Origin: Arachnopeziza araneosa
Taxonomy: Eukaryota; Ascomycota; Leotiomycetes; Helotiales; Arachnopezizaceae
Direction of reading: 5' to 3'
Length of the DNA stretch: 64,000 bases
Assembly: GCA_003988855.1 (NCBI GenBank)
Contig: QYAI01000155.1
Coordinates: forward strand, 62,001-126,000
The translations under genes were made by a program, and so were the position numbers. The notes under the pieces are model-generated. The model ran no database searches, was not told where the DNA came from, and saw nothing but the letters and a program-made list of their open reading frames with translations. Below, piece by piece: positions 12,386 to 23,824 of the stretch (within the stretch, counting starts at the first letter, position 1; each line of letters opens with the position of its first letter).

Positions 12386-14870
12386 ACAATTGAGTGGGTT
12401 GGATCCTGGATTCTGATTGGGATTCTATTTGGTGGGTGCTGTATGCCAGACGGGTGTTGTGTACTTTCATCGGGGCGTGGGCAATGGTAATGGCAATTGT
12501 TACGTAAAGAGGATAGCAGAGGATGGGAAGCCGTTCTGCGGATTGATATTTATGAAATATGAAGATTTTTCCTTCAAAATCCCGTAATTGTCGAGTCCCT
12601 GAATCCACAATCTGTAAGATTGACAACATATCTAATTTTATTCAGCAGCATGCTGGTAGTCGTTACTGTGGTTTATACTTTTTAAATAATGTACAATCGC
12701 TCCAACTATACTTGTGGCATGAAGCAGTTTCTACACTCTCAAATCCGCGCCGAAGGAATAGAGCAGGTTGAATTTCGCATCTCCTGTCGCGCTGCTTAAG
12801 CTTGACGTATGAAATCAACAGATATATTTCATAAATATCTTTCATTTTCAGTACATATCCGACTTGTAAGGCCTTTTCTTGAGGCTAGCTGAAGTGCTCC
12901 AAGTGTCCCTCTATGGCGGGTGTGGACGAATGTGAGGGAAGGAGCAAAAGGGAAGTGTATATATATCAGAAATCCCTCTTGAAAATCAACATCACTTTAC
13001 CCATCAATATACCTCCTTTTTCTGCGGGTGAGACCTCATATGACAACCCTCCCCTTATTCGCTAAATAACCGAGAATTGTGTACCCAAAATAGCGTTAGA
13101 GGGACAACCTCGGCCTTTTCACATCTCAGCCTTATCATAGGAAATTCGTATCTGAGGGAAAAGTTGATTTCATTTCTTCTTTTGCCATCTCATCAAGCAA
13201 GGGAAGGTTAGCCGCAGCCAACCCTGCCAGTGAGAAACCTCTCCTAGAGAGCCAAGCGTAGTCTAATCATATTACTCGAGCACTACTTAAAGAGCGTTGT
13301 TTGAGTAATGTGATAGTTTTTATACCTAAATAGATTAAGTAAGACAATACCTGAGTATTGGTTAGCATGACTATTTCTCTGGCTCTGAATTTTGATTTCG
13401 AAATATTTATCACGAGTTTAAAGTACAACTATGAAGCGAGAAAGGATACTCTTAAGATTCTAAAGTAAGATATGACAGATCCTCACCCTCGGCTCAGGTT
13501 CAATGGAGATAGCACAAAGCACCAACTTGAACGTCTTGTTTACTTGTACACTTCTGCTTAGGGAAATGGAATTTAGAAAAAAGAATTCGAGGATCATTCG
13601 TCATTTCCCAAGTCTTATTTACTTCAATCGTGTCAGATAATGCCTCTACTCATTACCCATTTCCACTTGGCAGAGAAGTTCTCTACGACCTCATCATTTC
13701 AGCTTCTATCTTACACTACATGCCATCCACGAATCTACAAACCGAAACGTACCCCCTCTGACCCTCTCTACCTCGCCCTCTCCCAACAACTCAATCCCAC
13801 ACCTCACCACCTCATAAGCATCCGGTCGTATCCCTGGGCCTCTACCTCAGCGCGAACCATCCACCTCTCAACCTGCTGCTGCTCCACCTCTTCCGCCCCC
13901 TGACCATCTCCCTCCAGCGCCATATTCATGGCCAACCTCTCTAACTCCTCAAAAGCATCCATGGTTTAGAGTATAGCCTGCGATGTATAAAAGCGAAACA
14001 GAAACAGGACTGTTTCAAGTCCCATCCTCGTCAGATGACAGGTGTATAATCTTTTGTGATGGATTTCTAAAATATCCGGCTGAGGAGAGGATGTTATTCA
14101 ATGTTGGGTTTAAATATTCGGAGAGGAAGTCGAGTTTGTTGTAATGTCTTCTTAGCCAGGTCGAATAAATTTTTACAAAAATTACCGTTGAGATTTCTTG
14201 TAGCGCTTCTATTAGGTCGAGATGACTCACCTGAGTTTTCCCAGAATAAGGTAAGTAGAGCGGGCTTTGAATTAGGGGGATCCTTGGACCGGCGAACCGT
14301 GATTTATTGTTCAATTGAACACCACAGTTGGGGAAATCAGAGGTAGTGCTTCATGTTTTCATTCTCCCTCCTCACTACCTAGATAGACACACAGGTAGAT
14401 AGGCGCAGTATATGCTGCTACCTCAGGTCCTACGATACGCTAAAAACATAACCCGACCCAACCATGAAACCCAAGGAAACGCTACCGAAGAAAAATTAAC
14501 AATGACAATCAAAAAATCATTCCAATACCCACAACAGATCCCCATCCCATCCAGATTCAACGTGGTGAGTAATATGTACTTGATACCTCACCTCCTCTTT
14601 CATCCTCAACTCAAAACAACAACAAGATAAACAACATCCAACCATCAATAATCCATAATCAATCTTCGTAGTAATCATAAACAATAAAAAGAAAAAGCGA
14701 AACTAAAACTGGCCGACCAGTAATAAAGCGAACTCTAGCCTCCCATTCATAACGTCGTGATATCATTTCTTCCTCCGCTTGACTCATTCTTCCCAGCGTT
14801 CTTGCTTCTTCATTCAAAAACTCCCACAAATAAAAGGAAAATGGCAACGCAAACAAAAGGAGATAGTTAT
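12386..14870. other. AT-rich intergenic region
   Basis: About 2.5 kb between the 3' ends of the coiled-coil gene (plus) and the forkhead gene (minus). It is AT-rich with many stops in all frames. One short acidic open frame at 13962-13804 (minus) is listed separately. No other gene, repeat array or structured RNA was seen. Confidence 0.6.
13804..13962 (-). CDS. Possible small acidic protein (52 residues)
   Basis: ATG at 13962-13960 opens a 52-residue frame, MDAFEELERLAMNMALEGDG and onward, rich in Glu, Gln and Met with an amphipathic-helix pattern. It stands out from the AT-rich surroundings by coding-like composition. A GTGGTGAGG near its end could be a splice donor, so it may be the first exon of a longer gene. 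No homolog recognised; it may be spurious. Confidence 0.25.
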   Translation of the reverse strand: MDAFEELERLAMNMALEGDGQGAEEVEQQQVERWMVRAEVEAQGYDRMLMRW

Positions 14871-17189
14871 CTAAAACCGGCTCGACAAACTTCTCCCACC
14901 CCCCAAGCCAGGCCTATCTCTTGAACCGGACATCTTTGGTGTCCTATTTTCCTTCAAGCCAGTTGCGGGGGCACTCCCGATCTTTTGAAATGTTCCAGCA
15001 CAGAGATCAAAGCCCTCTCCACCGGCACCGTTCACAACCTCCTCACTGAACCATTCCTCTACATCTACACCAAAGAACGCATCTTCCTCAAAACCCTGAA
15101 TTAGAAATGACTGATCCAGATTGGGAGACTGGAATTTGGTGGGACTATCCGGGAAACAGTTTGCGTTTGATTTGAAAGGTGATAGGCTGAGTGCTCCGCT
15201 CTTGATAGGAGAAGCGAAGGATGAGTGAGCAGGTGTGAATTTCAACTGTGGAGCGGAAGTAAGATTAAGAGGCTTATTGAGAGAGGATGATGATATGTCT
15301 GCTAGTATATTTGCAGACTTGGAGCGATCAAGTCTTGGTCGCCTCGTGGAACGCTTGCCTGGGCTCACTGTATCGTTGAAGATATCAAAATCATTGCTAA
15401 AGTCCTGAAATATGAACGTGTCGTTGGTATCGATATGGAAGGCCGGACTCCAGGGTTGATTGTCGTCTTCTAAGACAGTCATTCCTCGGAGTGGAGAGCC
15501 GACCATTTCTCGAACACGGTCACGATGAAGGCGGAGATGGGTGTTAGGTGATACAGAAGGAGGAGCACGGGTTGGTGGCTTGAGTTTGATCGCAGGAGTG
15601 AGGGGTGGGCCCATTTGACCGCGTCGTACAGGTGAGGAGGAAGGGATCGAAAGGAAGTTGTTGCGAGGTTTGGTAGGGCTGTCATAAGATGAGCCACGGA
15701 GACGAGCTATCTCTTCTTCAGCTCGGCCACGTTTGATTCGTGGATGATCAGCATCTGATAATAATCGATGAGGTCTTATGGCTGATGATTCTAAAGATGA
15801 GAAATAGCCACTGTCATCCATAGAAGCGTATTTTTGTTTATGAGAACGAGTTCGGGAAGAACCGTCAAAACGCGGGACTGGTGGTGGTGTATCATGTCGT
15901 TTAGGAGCTTGACGAGGGATAGGAGGTGAGGAGTGCATCATAGCAATAGGAGGTGAAGATTGGATCAGTGGTGAAGAAGGTTCCGGGTCTCTCAGCTCTT
16001 CTTCAGGCTCAGGATCTGTAACAGCTGCATCCGAGTTCGGGATAGTAGCATCAGATGATGGTTCTTGAGTAGCTTGAGTAGCAGGTAATTGTGGCTCAGG
16101 TAATCTGGTATCTGGTAGAGGCTGTCTAAATTGAGGAGGCAGGTCTGGAGGCGCTGGAACCAACGTCTTGAACCTGGGTTCATGTACTTGATCCATGGGT
16201 GTCATATTGGCGTTCAAGACCGGAAGATTCTCATTTGGCCCAGGAGCTTTTCTCACTATCTTGTCTTTGAGAAATTGATGCTCCATTCCAGGTTGAATTG
16301 CCCAATAGTTTCCCTTTCCTGGATCATCCTTTGGTCTTTCCTGCTTTATGAAAGCCTTGTTCAGACTGAGGTTATGTCGAATACTGTTCTGCCATCCTGC
16401 ATCAGTGGCACTGTAGAAACTATATGTATCTGAGATCCATTTATAGATCTGAGCCAAGGTAAGTCTACGATTGGTTGCTCTCAAAATCGACATGCCAATC
16501 AACGTAGCATAACTATGTGGAGGTTTCGTTCCATCATCATGTAAAGGTGGAAACGAATCTGGTGAGGGTAATTCTGTTGTATCCATGATTTCTTCTCCAA
16601 AGCCATTCTCTTCCATCTTTGCTCTTTTGAACGGTCTTGTATCTTGAATGGGAGCAGCATCTAGCAATCGTTTCTGAGGTAGGCTTGATTGTGGGTTTCG
16701 AGGGAAGAGTCCTTCTAACGAGAAGTTTGCTTGTGATAAGCCTTCCACATATGGAGCTAACGGTGTATAATGTGTTGGTTGTTGAGGGAAATTCTCCTTC
16801 TCCCTGCTTGCATCGCTCGGGAATGTCGTGAACAGGGCCTTCTGCGGCTTGAATTTCGACATTGTTGGTTGTTTCTTCTCTATCGAATCTGTACTGTATG
16901 ATCGTCCTCCAGGCGGTGGCATTGGTACCATATTGAGTTTATTGCTGAAAGGGGGTCTTGCCGGAGAGCTTGACATCTGCTGGAGCGACTTGTGTGGTGA
17001 TTGCTTGCTCTGTCCCGCCTGAGGTGGATTGAAAACGATGCCATTCCTCGATGCTGCATTCTTCAACGGGCGTAAGGGTGATATCTTTCTCGGATTCGAA
17101 TTCGAGGACGGCATGAGTGCTCGATCGAAGGACGAACCCGGGTCTTGGTAGATCTGCAGCGGCTGCTGCGAATAACGCGTCGACGACAT
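14871..17189 (-). CDS. Forkhead-box transcription factor
   Basis: A single exon of 772 residues. The forkhead winged-helix domain spans about residues 222-312, from KPPHSYATLIGMSILRATNR through the recognition helix WQNSIRHNLSLNKAF to GKGNYWAIQPGMEHQF. No FHA domain is visible, so it resembles Sep1-type fungal forkheads rather than Fkh1/Fkh2 or Fhl1. Expected role: nuclear activation of periodic cell-cycle or septation genes. A KEN box (REKENFPQ, residues about 129-136) and many Ser/Thr-Pro sites suggest APC/C-dependent turnover and CDK control (inference). The rest is low-complexity and presumably disordered. The long region upstream of the ATG probably holds a leader, possibly with introns. 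Confidence 0.92.
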   Translation of the reverse strand: MSSTRYSQQPLQIYQDPGSSFDRALMPSSNSNPRKISPLRPLKNAASRNGIVFNPPQAGQSKQSPHKSLQQMSSSPARPPFSNKLNMVPMPPPGGRSYSTDSIEKKQPTMSKFKPQKALFTTFPSDASREKENFPQQPTHYTPLAPYVEGLSQANFSLEGLFPRNPQSSLPQKRLLDAAPIQDTRPFKRAKMEENGFGEEIMDTTELPSPDSFPPLHDDGTKPPHSYATLIGMSILRATNRRLTLAQIYKWISDTYSFYSATDAGWQNSIRHNLSLNKAFIKQERPKDDPGKGNYWAIQPGMEHQFLKDKIVRKAPGPNENLPVLNANMTPMDQVHEPRFKTLVPAPPDLPPQFRQPLPDTRLPEPQLPATQATQEPSSDATIPNSDAAVTDPEPEEELRDPEPSSPLIQSSPPIAMMHSSPPIPRQAPKRHDTPPPVPRFDGSSRTRSHKQKYASMDDSGYFSSLESSAIRPHRLLSDADHPRIKRGRAEEEIARLRGSSYDSPTKPRNNFLSIPSSSPVRRGQMGPPLTPAIKLKPPTRAPPSVSPNTHLRLHRDRVREMVGSPLRGMTVLEDDNQPWSPAFHIDTNDTFIFQDFSNDFDIFNDTVSPGKRSTRRPRLDRSKSANILADISSSSLNKPLNLTSAPQLKFTPAHSSFASPIKSGALSLSPFKSNANCFPDSPTKFQSPNLDQSFLIQGFEEDAFFGVDVEEWFSEEVVNGAGGEGFDLCAGTFQKIGSAPATGLKENRTPKMSGSRDRPGLGGGRSLSSRF

Positions 17190-18436
17190 GGCGAGTCGAC
17201 GGTAGGGCGAGGATTGATACTGTGGTTAGTCTACGTGTATCCGAGTATGTCGATGGTAAGATATAGGCTGAAGCATCTGGTATTAGCGTGGTGAAGACTT
17301 TGGGAGTTGGAAAAGGCTTCCATGAGGATCATGAGTTTGGAGGGATGCTTACTGTACTGAAGTGGTGCGCTGGCTAGGATGAGTGGAGGGATTGTGGAGC
17401 GAAATTGCGGTGGATTCCGCGTAGAATAAACGAGGAAGCAAGGGCAAATCGAGTTGGATTTTCCCAATGTCTCAGAGCGAAGGCTGGCTGTGAGCTGTCG
17501 GAACTGATTGTGCTGAGACTGATTTGGTGATTGTGGGCGACAAAGGGTGGGAAGCAATCCAGAGGTAAAAATGGTGGTTTCGAAATGGGGCAGAGGCGGA
17601 ACCGAACGGTCAGATGCTGAGGCCGGGCAGATACAGTGCAGTGGGGAAGAATATAGACCGGGATGGAGATCTTGGCCCAGTTATGGAAGGCCTGCTGCGG
17701 TGAAGACGACGTAATTGGTGCTGATATCCAGGTTGTTCAGAACAGCACCCGGCCGGCCTTCAGCTGCTTGGGACACTGACAACGGGACTTGGATGATACA
17801 GGACTAGGTGACCAGGCTAAAGCCTCTGCCGTGCTGCAACTGTATCAAGTTAAGAGAGAGATGCAGATGCACCAGGACTGAAGCACTCAAGTAGAAGCAG
17901 AAGCGTTTTTTGGTCAGGCCAATGCCCAGCAGAGCCTCGAGCATTGGCTGTCAGCAGCGCGCTCTGGCGGTTTCGTCGGCGGCCGTTGGAGAGAATCTTC
18001 ACGCTCAGAGTCCGTCTGCTGGGTAGTATGGAGGTAGGAATGATTGGATGTGAGTCGTGGAGCGGTGATACGTTCGTGGTGCTCGTGGCCGTGGACCAGG
18101 TCGGCGCTAAGAAAAACCACCACCCACCATGACGCGGTCGCGTTGTTGACAATTCACGTACGCGCCCGCCAATGAGGAGCCGAGGATGATCTAACGCATG
18201 AATCTCAACTTATCCCCCATCGACTACCACGAACTAACATCTTGGTGGTGAATCCATCAACTTTCATCACGGTCGAGATAATGATCGCCCGAAGAGAAAC
18301 TTCACTTTTCAAAGTTTCAAGTTTTCATGCAAATCTCCCCATTTGACCCTCTACTTCTAATTTTACACCTTCATGTACCAACGCCTCCCACTTCCTCACA
18401 AACCGCTCGAGGGCTCGAGCACGGCGTATCCCTCAT
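17190..18436. other. Intergenic region upstream of the forkhead gene
   Basis: About 1.25 kb with no supported gene. It contains the presumed 5' leader and promoter of the forkhead gene. Open frames of up to 108 codons have no recognisable motif. Confidence 0.6.
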
Positions 18437-18825
18437 CTAAAATCTGTACAGCACATCATGACTACTGTAGTACCGGAGCTGCTCGGCATATGTCCTCACT
18501 TCCGTCCCTGTCTCTCCGTCCGTCCCTCCTAGCATCTCCCTAGACCTCCGCCAGAAGTGGCTGGCAGTCCCTGACCTCGCCTTGGGTTCCGGTCCAGCTT
18601 TTCCTTCTTCTTCGTACGCAGCCTCCGTCGTTGGGAACCTCCTTCTCCGACCAGGCCGGTCCATGATGCCTTCATGGGCCAAGATTGCAAATTGGCCTCT
18701 CAGTCTGACCATCACCAAAGGAGACGGAGATCTAGAACATCCGCAGGAAAAGAAAAACTCCAAGACAGAGACACTCGGACTCACCGGTAAGAGGGCGTTC
18801 GTGGCGCTCGATTTGGAGCTGGCAT
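18437..18825 (-). CDS. Small basic hypothetical protein, two exons (111 residues)
   Basis: A 41-nt first exon (18825-18785) beginning MPAPNRAPRTPSY joins, across a 53-bp intron (GTGAGT donor, TTCTAG acceptor), to a second exon 18731-18437. The spliced frame is 336 nt. Visible sequence: RLRGQFAILAHEGIMDRPG, a basic RRRRFPT stretch, then FWRRSREMLGG and a Tyr-rich end, RTYAEQLRYYSSHDVLYRF. The clean splice join and balanced composition suggest a real, conserved small fungal gene. No signal peptide or membrane segment. The function is unknown. Without splicing, a 137-codon frame starts further upstream and reads through the intron. Confidence 0.6.
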
Positions 18826-19227
18826 CTGAGACGAGTTGGGGAGCATTCACAGGCTGAAAAGGAAAATGAAGTGATCGGAGGAGCCGTGGCTTGGGGATTT
18901 GGGACCACGTGATATGGAATTCATTTCGCGTGCATGTTCATCACACACCAAGCATGTACGTGAAGTGACCAAGCACTTACCGAATTCCACTCAAGCTCTC
19001 CTGAGGCGACAATGGAAATCGTAGATACTGCTTGCTGTAATACACCTATATGGGTCCTATATCCAGCCAATCTCCACCCACCCCCGAGTGAAGTTGCTAA
19101 CTTGGTCCCGTTCGCTGGTTCAAGTCCCAATCCACCCATCCCTCCTTCTATCTACCCATAAAAAACGCAAACCCCCTTCCTGCTCCCAATCCAGTGCGCC
19201 GCCCAATGCATAAACATAATTCATTCA

Positions 19228-21242
19228 TTACAAAAATAAAACCAAAACCAGGCCTACTGCCCCGAACAAAACCCACAGCGGCGGGAGTACCAGCCCACTC
19301 ACTGCAGCAGAGAAGTACACCGACCCAGGTCGATTGCAGGTGATATTTGTGATCCTACCATTATCATCTGCTCCTGATAATGGTTTCTGGCCATAACTCG
19401 TGTTGAAGCCTATGTAACCCGGTTGCGGGCAACCAAATTGCATTGACGCCGGGCAGCTCTGCACAAGCTCATAGCATAGATCATCACAAGGTAAGATTTC
19501 CTTGTAAGGACCTGGGACGATGAATTGATCGATATTGGCGTTGCGGGAACCATTGATCGCCATGGATTGGTTGGCAAACTTCAGCTCGCCGGGGGAGAGA
19601 AACGTCCCATTTGGAAAGGGTTGGCCCATGGCTCTAGCTTGTAGATAGGGGAGAGGAGAGGTAAAATCGGTGCAACGTGGGATGGTGACAGCGCAAATCC
19701 AAGCTTTGTAGGCTTCTTTGCAATCGTTGCATGTCCGAGCAAGGGAGTATTGAGCGGACTCAGTGGTCTCGCATGGGATCTGAGCTAAAACATTTTGGAA
19801 GAAAGCGTACGCAGCTTGCGTATTGTTGTCGTAGAAAGCAGCAAGTGAAGACATATTAGGGAAATTGTTTGGATTTGATGGGACGCTGTAGGCAACTTGA
19901 TCACAGAAGGATAGATCGGTAATCACGGCACAATTGCCATCTATGAGTGTTAGCTAGTCAATTTCCGATGGATCAAGAGCCAGTTACCTGAAAGAGTACT
20001 GAAGCTTGTCAAATGAAACACTTGCCCACCACCACCAACCACACCATTACCGGATGCAGTTGAGTTCCCATTCATAGCCAATACGGCATTATAAGTGCTT
20101 CCTGCTGATAATCCGTTCATATAGAACTCCTGCCGAGGTAAGTTTCCAATACCTCTCGAAGTGATGCCAGTTATCATATCACTTGTCGTCTGCCCAGGAT
20201 TCGAGGCACCAATCTGGGACTTCTGCAGCCCACAGTATGAATGCTCCATTCCATTAATAGAATTGCTCGTGGCATCATTGACGAACAGAACAAATGGAGG
20301 ACTGAAATCAATCCATTCTTCGTACAGTGTAGCATTTGAAGAATTGCTGATGAATGGGTCTGTATAGAACAGCGCTGACCTATCATCACTATCTACGAGG
20401 AAGACATTTGGATCCGAACTGTTCCAATAGTAGTGATATGGAGCATCGATGGATGCAGCAATTTGAGCACTGTACACTCCTGAATATGAAGTATCATTCT
20501 GCGCATAAACTCCAATGTAGAGGTCACCAGTCGCGTTCGCGGTATATAAAACATAGCCACTGTCCAGTTGGACAACATCCTGAAGACTTGCATCCTGGTC
20601 AGGCCCCGGATTCGTGTTGTTCTCTGATTGGGAAATGTACAAATAGAGTTGGGGCGCAGGATCTGTCGTAGTGTTCGAAACCGGGCCTGGTTGCGAGCAC
20701 GTAGTTACACTAACGTATAATGTGCGCTGGTTCTCGGAAGTTATTTGTCGAGCACTTAGGCTTCTCTCTTCTATATCCTCTTCTACCAGTATTTCTTCTT
20801 CTTCTTCTTCTTCAATATTCGAGCGTTTTCCTTGTAATACAATCTGCGATGGAAGACCAGGAGTCGCCGGGGATTTATCGCCCCATAACGAAGCATTGGA
20901 GAACATATACGACACAGTTTGTCCTAGTTGTATATTGGTCAAATCCATGCGATTGTTGATCAAAGCTGTTGGTACTGTAGTCGCTCTCCCAATGATTCCT
21001 CTATCCACTCCCAAGAACTCGGCTTCGTATGCGATATCCCTCAGCTCCAACTCTTCGAATTCTAAGAACGGTCGGTGCACTAATCGCTCATGATTATGGT
21101 CTTCAGGTCGTATCGAGTCGACATCTGCAGCGTATGCAAATTGCGGTAAGGAAATCATAAAATAGATTACGATCAGTGTGACTGATGCTATAACTGATGC
21201 TGCGAACCGCGATTGCAGCGGGCTGAGTTTGGGGAGGGGCAT
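19228..21242 (-). CDS. mid1: Mid1 stretch-activated calcium channel subunit
   Basis: Exons 21242-19988 and 19940-19228, joined across a 47-bp intron, give 655 residues. Mid1 is the regulatory partner of the Cch1 calcium channel at the plasma membrane. It acts in high-affinity Ca2+ uptake during cell-wall stress and mating or hyphal growth. Visible: an N-terminal hydrophobic signal or anchor segment (about 14-38); a large extracellular region with many Asn-X-Ser/Thr sites; a Glu-run insert near residue 150; the conserved Cys-rich half (CNDCKEAYKAWICAVTIPRC, then PCDDLCYELVQSCPASMQFGC); and a C-terminal hydrophobic segment that could be a membrane or GPI-type signal. Splicing restores FSTLSDGNCAVITDLSFC at the junction. 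Confidence 0.92.
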
Positions 21243-21968
21243 TTCGAATTGAATGTCTTGGATCGCATTGGAAAAGCCAAGACTTTGGTAGCGCGAACGC
21301 TCAATCTCGATCAGTAGCCGTTTAGAAGACTTCAGGACATCCTCAGCCTTGTCTTCTTGGTCTCCGGATCGATTAAGTGGAGTTGTTCGCTGCGATGTCG
21401 TCGTTTGTGTTCTTGGTGTTTGAGCTGGAATCTCAAACTTGCCATCAACGTCCGGCCCGGCTATTTTTAGCTGCCGCGCTCACGCCAAGAACATCACAGG
21501 TCCCTTGCAGATCCAAGCTCGTGAAGGTCAGGTACTGAAGATATCATACAATTTTATGAGGGCAAACTTGATAGTAAAGAATTGATTTAAGGGGCTATGA
21601 AATTTAGATTTCGGTCATGCTATGTCACAAGCCCCATGGCTGACAACCGGGCACAGAAGGAGACAGGAACTTGTCTCAACTCAACGACTTTGCAGATTTC
21701 TGGCATCAACATGAATCTATATAACAGTCCCTTGACGAAAGTTTCCCGGCCCTAAGAGAATCGTCCCGAAGCCCATTTCATTATGTCCATAAACCCACAA
21801 CACCACCCTTGTTGTCTACTGTCATCTCCAAACTCAAAACACTCGCCTTTCATCATCTCATATTCTCATTCTTGCGTATTCATTATCAGCTTCATATAGC
21901 CACGTATTTTGGCAAATTGGCGTGTGATGGCTCAGTAAACATATGAAGTAGTCGACCAGTTCAGTCAT
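21243..21968. other. Intergenic region between mid1 and yop1
   Basis: About 730 bp holding the promoter of mid1 and the 3' region of yop1. No gene or repeat was recognised. Confidence 0.6.
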
Positions 21969-22683
21969 TTACAATGACTTCTCGCCGTCTACTTTCGAGC
22001 GGAGGTTTGCAGCTGTTGCGCCAGGTCCGGAGAAGTAGCGTGCGAAAACTGGCGAAAGGAAAGATCGGAAGACGATTTGAGCGCCGCTAGGAAAGGTAAG
22101 CTAAGACCACCGGATTTGTGTTATCAGATTTACCTAGTCACTGGAAGAGCGAGCCAAAGAACGAAGATGAACTTGAATGTATAGTAGAATGGGAACCAGT
22201 AGACGGCGTTGACCAAACTCTCAAACACAGTAAGGAAAGCGAAAACAACCCAGTACTGTGGATGTTGTCAGTGGAAGACTTGAATGCAAGACTCGAGTGT
22301 GGGCTTACTGTAAGCCATTGTGTATCATCAGTCTTGCTCACGCTGAACAAGGCCTCGAGGGAGTAGTAACCAGGAATGATGAAACCGGCAACATTTGTTA
22401 GGAACTGGCCTCCGATGTTGAAGAAAATAAAGGCGAAGTAGACGGCGATTAAACCGAGGAAAGCGTAGACTTTCGGAACCTGAGTCTGCTTCTCCAAATT
22501 GTTCAAAGCGGGATACTTGGAAAGCTGGAGACGGGAAGTGTTAGTACATAATTCGAAGGATTTTGAGAGGAACGTCTGCGACGCATCGGGAAGTCTGCGG
22601 CGAGGTCATCAAAGAGATGGTGTGATTACCTCCTTATCAATTTGAGCAATGTGGCCCTGGGCTTTGTCTTGAAAGGAAGACAT
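21969..22683 (-). CDS. yop1: Yop1/REEP5-type ER membrane-shaping protein (TB2/DP1/HVA22)
   Basis: Four exons (22683-22630, 22524-22309, 22255-22134, 22086-21969) joined by short introns give 169 residues. Yop1 inserts hydrophobic hairpins into the ER and bends tubules together with reticulons. Visible: N-terminal MSSFQDKAQGHIAQIDKE; first hairpin YAFLGLIAVYFAFIFFNIGG; the family signature around IIPGYYSLEALFSVSKTDDT and WVVFAFLTVFESL; second hairpin VYWFPFYYTFKFIFVLWLAL; and the conserved GAQIVFRSF before a short hydrophilic tail. All exon junctions fall within family-conserved sequence. Length matches the family (about 170-180). Confidence 0.93.
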
Positions 22684-23824
22684 GGTTGATGTTCAGCAAA
22701 AACAGCGAAGAGCTGTGGTAAAAAGTATTCAACGGGGGTTGGTGAGAGGCTTGATGTGGCTGTGAAGCAGATTGTTTTGATTGTTGAAGAAGATGGAGGT
22801 TGATTGAATGGTTGTGGGCGGATGGATGACGACGTTGGAAGGGCGAAGGAGCTCATTAGCTCGTCTCGCTTATGACGATGCCCTCTCTCTTTCTCCCGCT
22901 GCCTGAGCCACATCTCAGATCAGGCTATCCCGTCCTTGATCCTGATCACTCTCACATGTCACAGATGCGCATGTGCTGCCATGACCAGGGACTTTTGAAT
23001 GCTGGCTGTATCATCTCTTCACCTGACAAAAGACAGGGTCCCAGCCTACCTACCCACAGCGCAGACGACCTTCAGCAGAATTGCTGAGTCAGATGGCGAG
23101 ATTGGGCGACCTGGTTGAGAATTTGGGCCTGGACGAAGTTGCTTTTTGGCCTGTAGCTTCCAACGCCGTTCCCATAGGGCCTGGCCCTTCCCAAGAAGAT
23201 TTTATGCACCGAGTTTCCTCAATGGGAACACGCGATGCTTGGATTCGGCTTTCTCCCTCTCAGGAAGAGTTCGTCAACAGTCCGGTTAAGAACCGGGAAG
23301 CGACAGACATAGCAGAACAATGCCCTTGTTGACGCTCTTCGAGACCCTTCTACTGTTGATATTGACCGAGACTACAAAGCAAACACCAGCATCACATCGA
23401 TCACCCTCTAATTAACTATCCGCTGTAAATGGAATCGCAAACGGTTCAGTATTATGTGAAGAATTTAGTGAAATAAGCTCTGTTCGGTCGGGAATGCAAA
23501 GACCGCTGATTAGCCGATGGTACATCCTGGCTGATTTTTCCCGCCATCTCCTCTCCAACCACATTTTGTAGGTAAACAAATCAATGACCCTCTGTCAACA
23601 CAACAGAGAGATTCCTCACGACGACGACGATTAACGGCTGGAAAAGCTTTGGATTTCTCATCGAGTGATTGAGGCCAACTGCTGGACGCGATTTTAGGGA
23701 GAAGCAGACCCGCAACAGACAGAATCGCCGCCCGATCGCAAGATAAACAACGATTTCCAGCCACCATAGACCTCACTCAATTCGCGAAAACGGCGCAAAT
23801 ATATCTTTCAAGTTCCAGCTCACA
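22684..23824. other. Divergent promoter region between yop1 and RFX1
   Basis: About 1.1 kb between two divergently transcribed genes. No supported coding region. An 83-codon frame at 23081-23332 has no recognisable motif. Confidence 0.6.

Noticed and set aside
18582..18857. 91-codon plus-strand frame antisense to the small gene
   Set aside because: The minus-strand spliced model has a canonical intron and better composition; this frame is its shadow.
19105..19132. GGTTCAAGTCC resembling a tRNA T-arm
   Set aside because: Flanking bases cannot form the T-stem, and no acceptor, D or anticodon arms are found at suitable distances.
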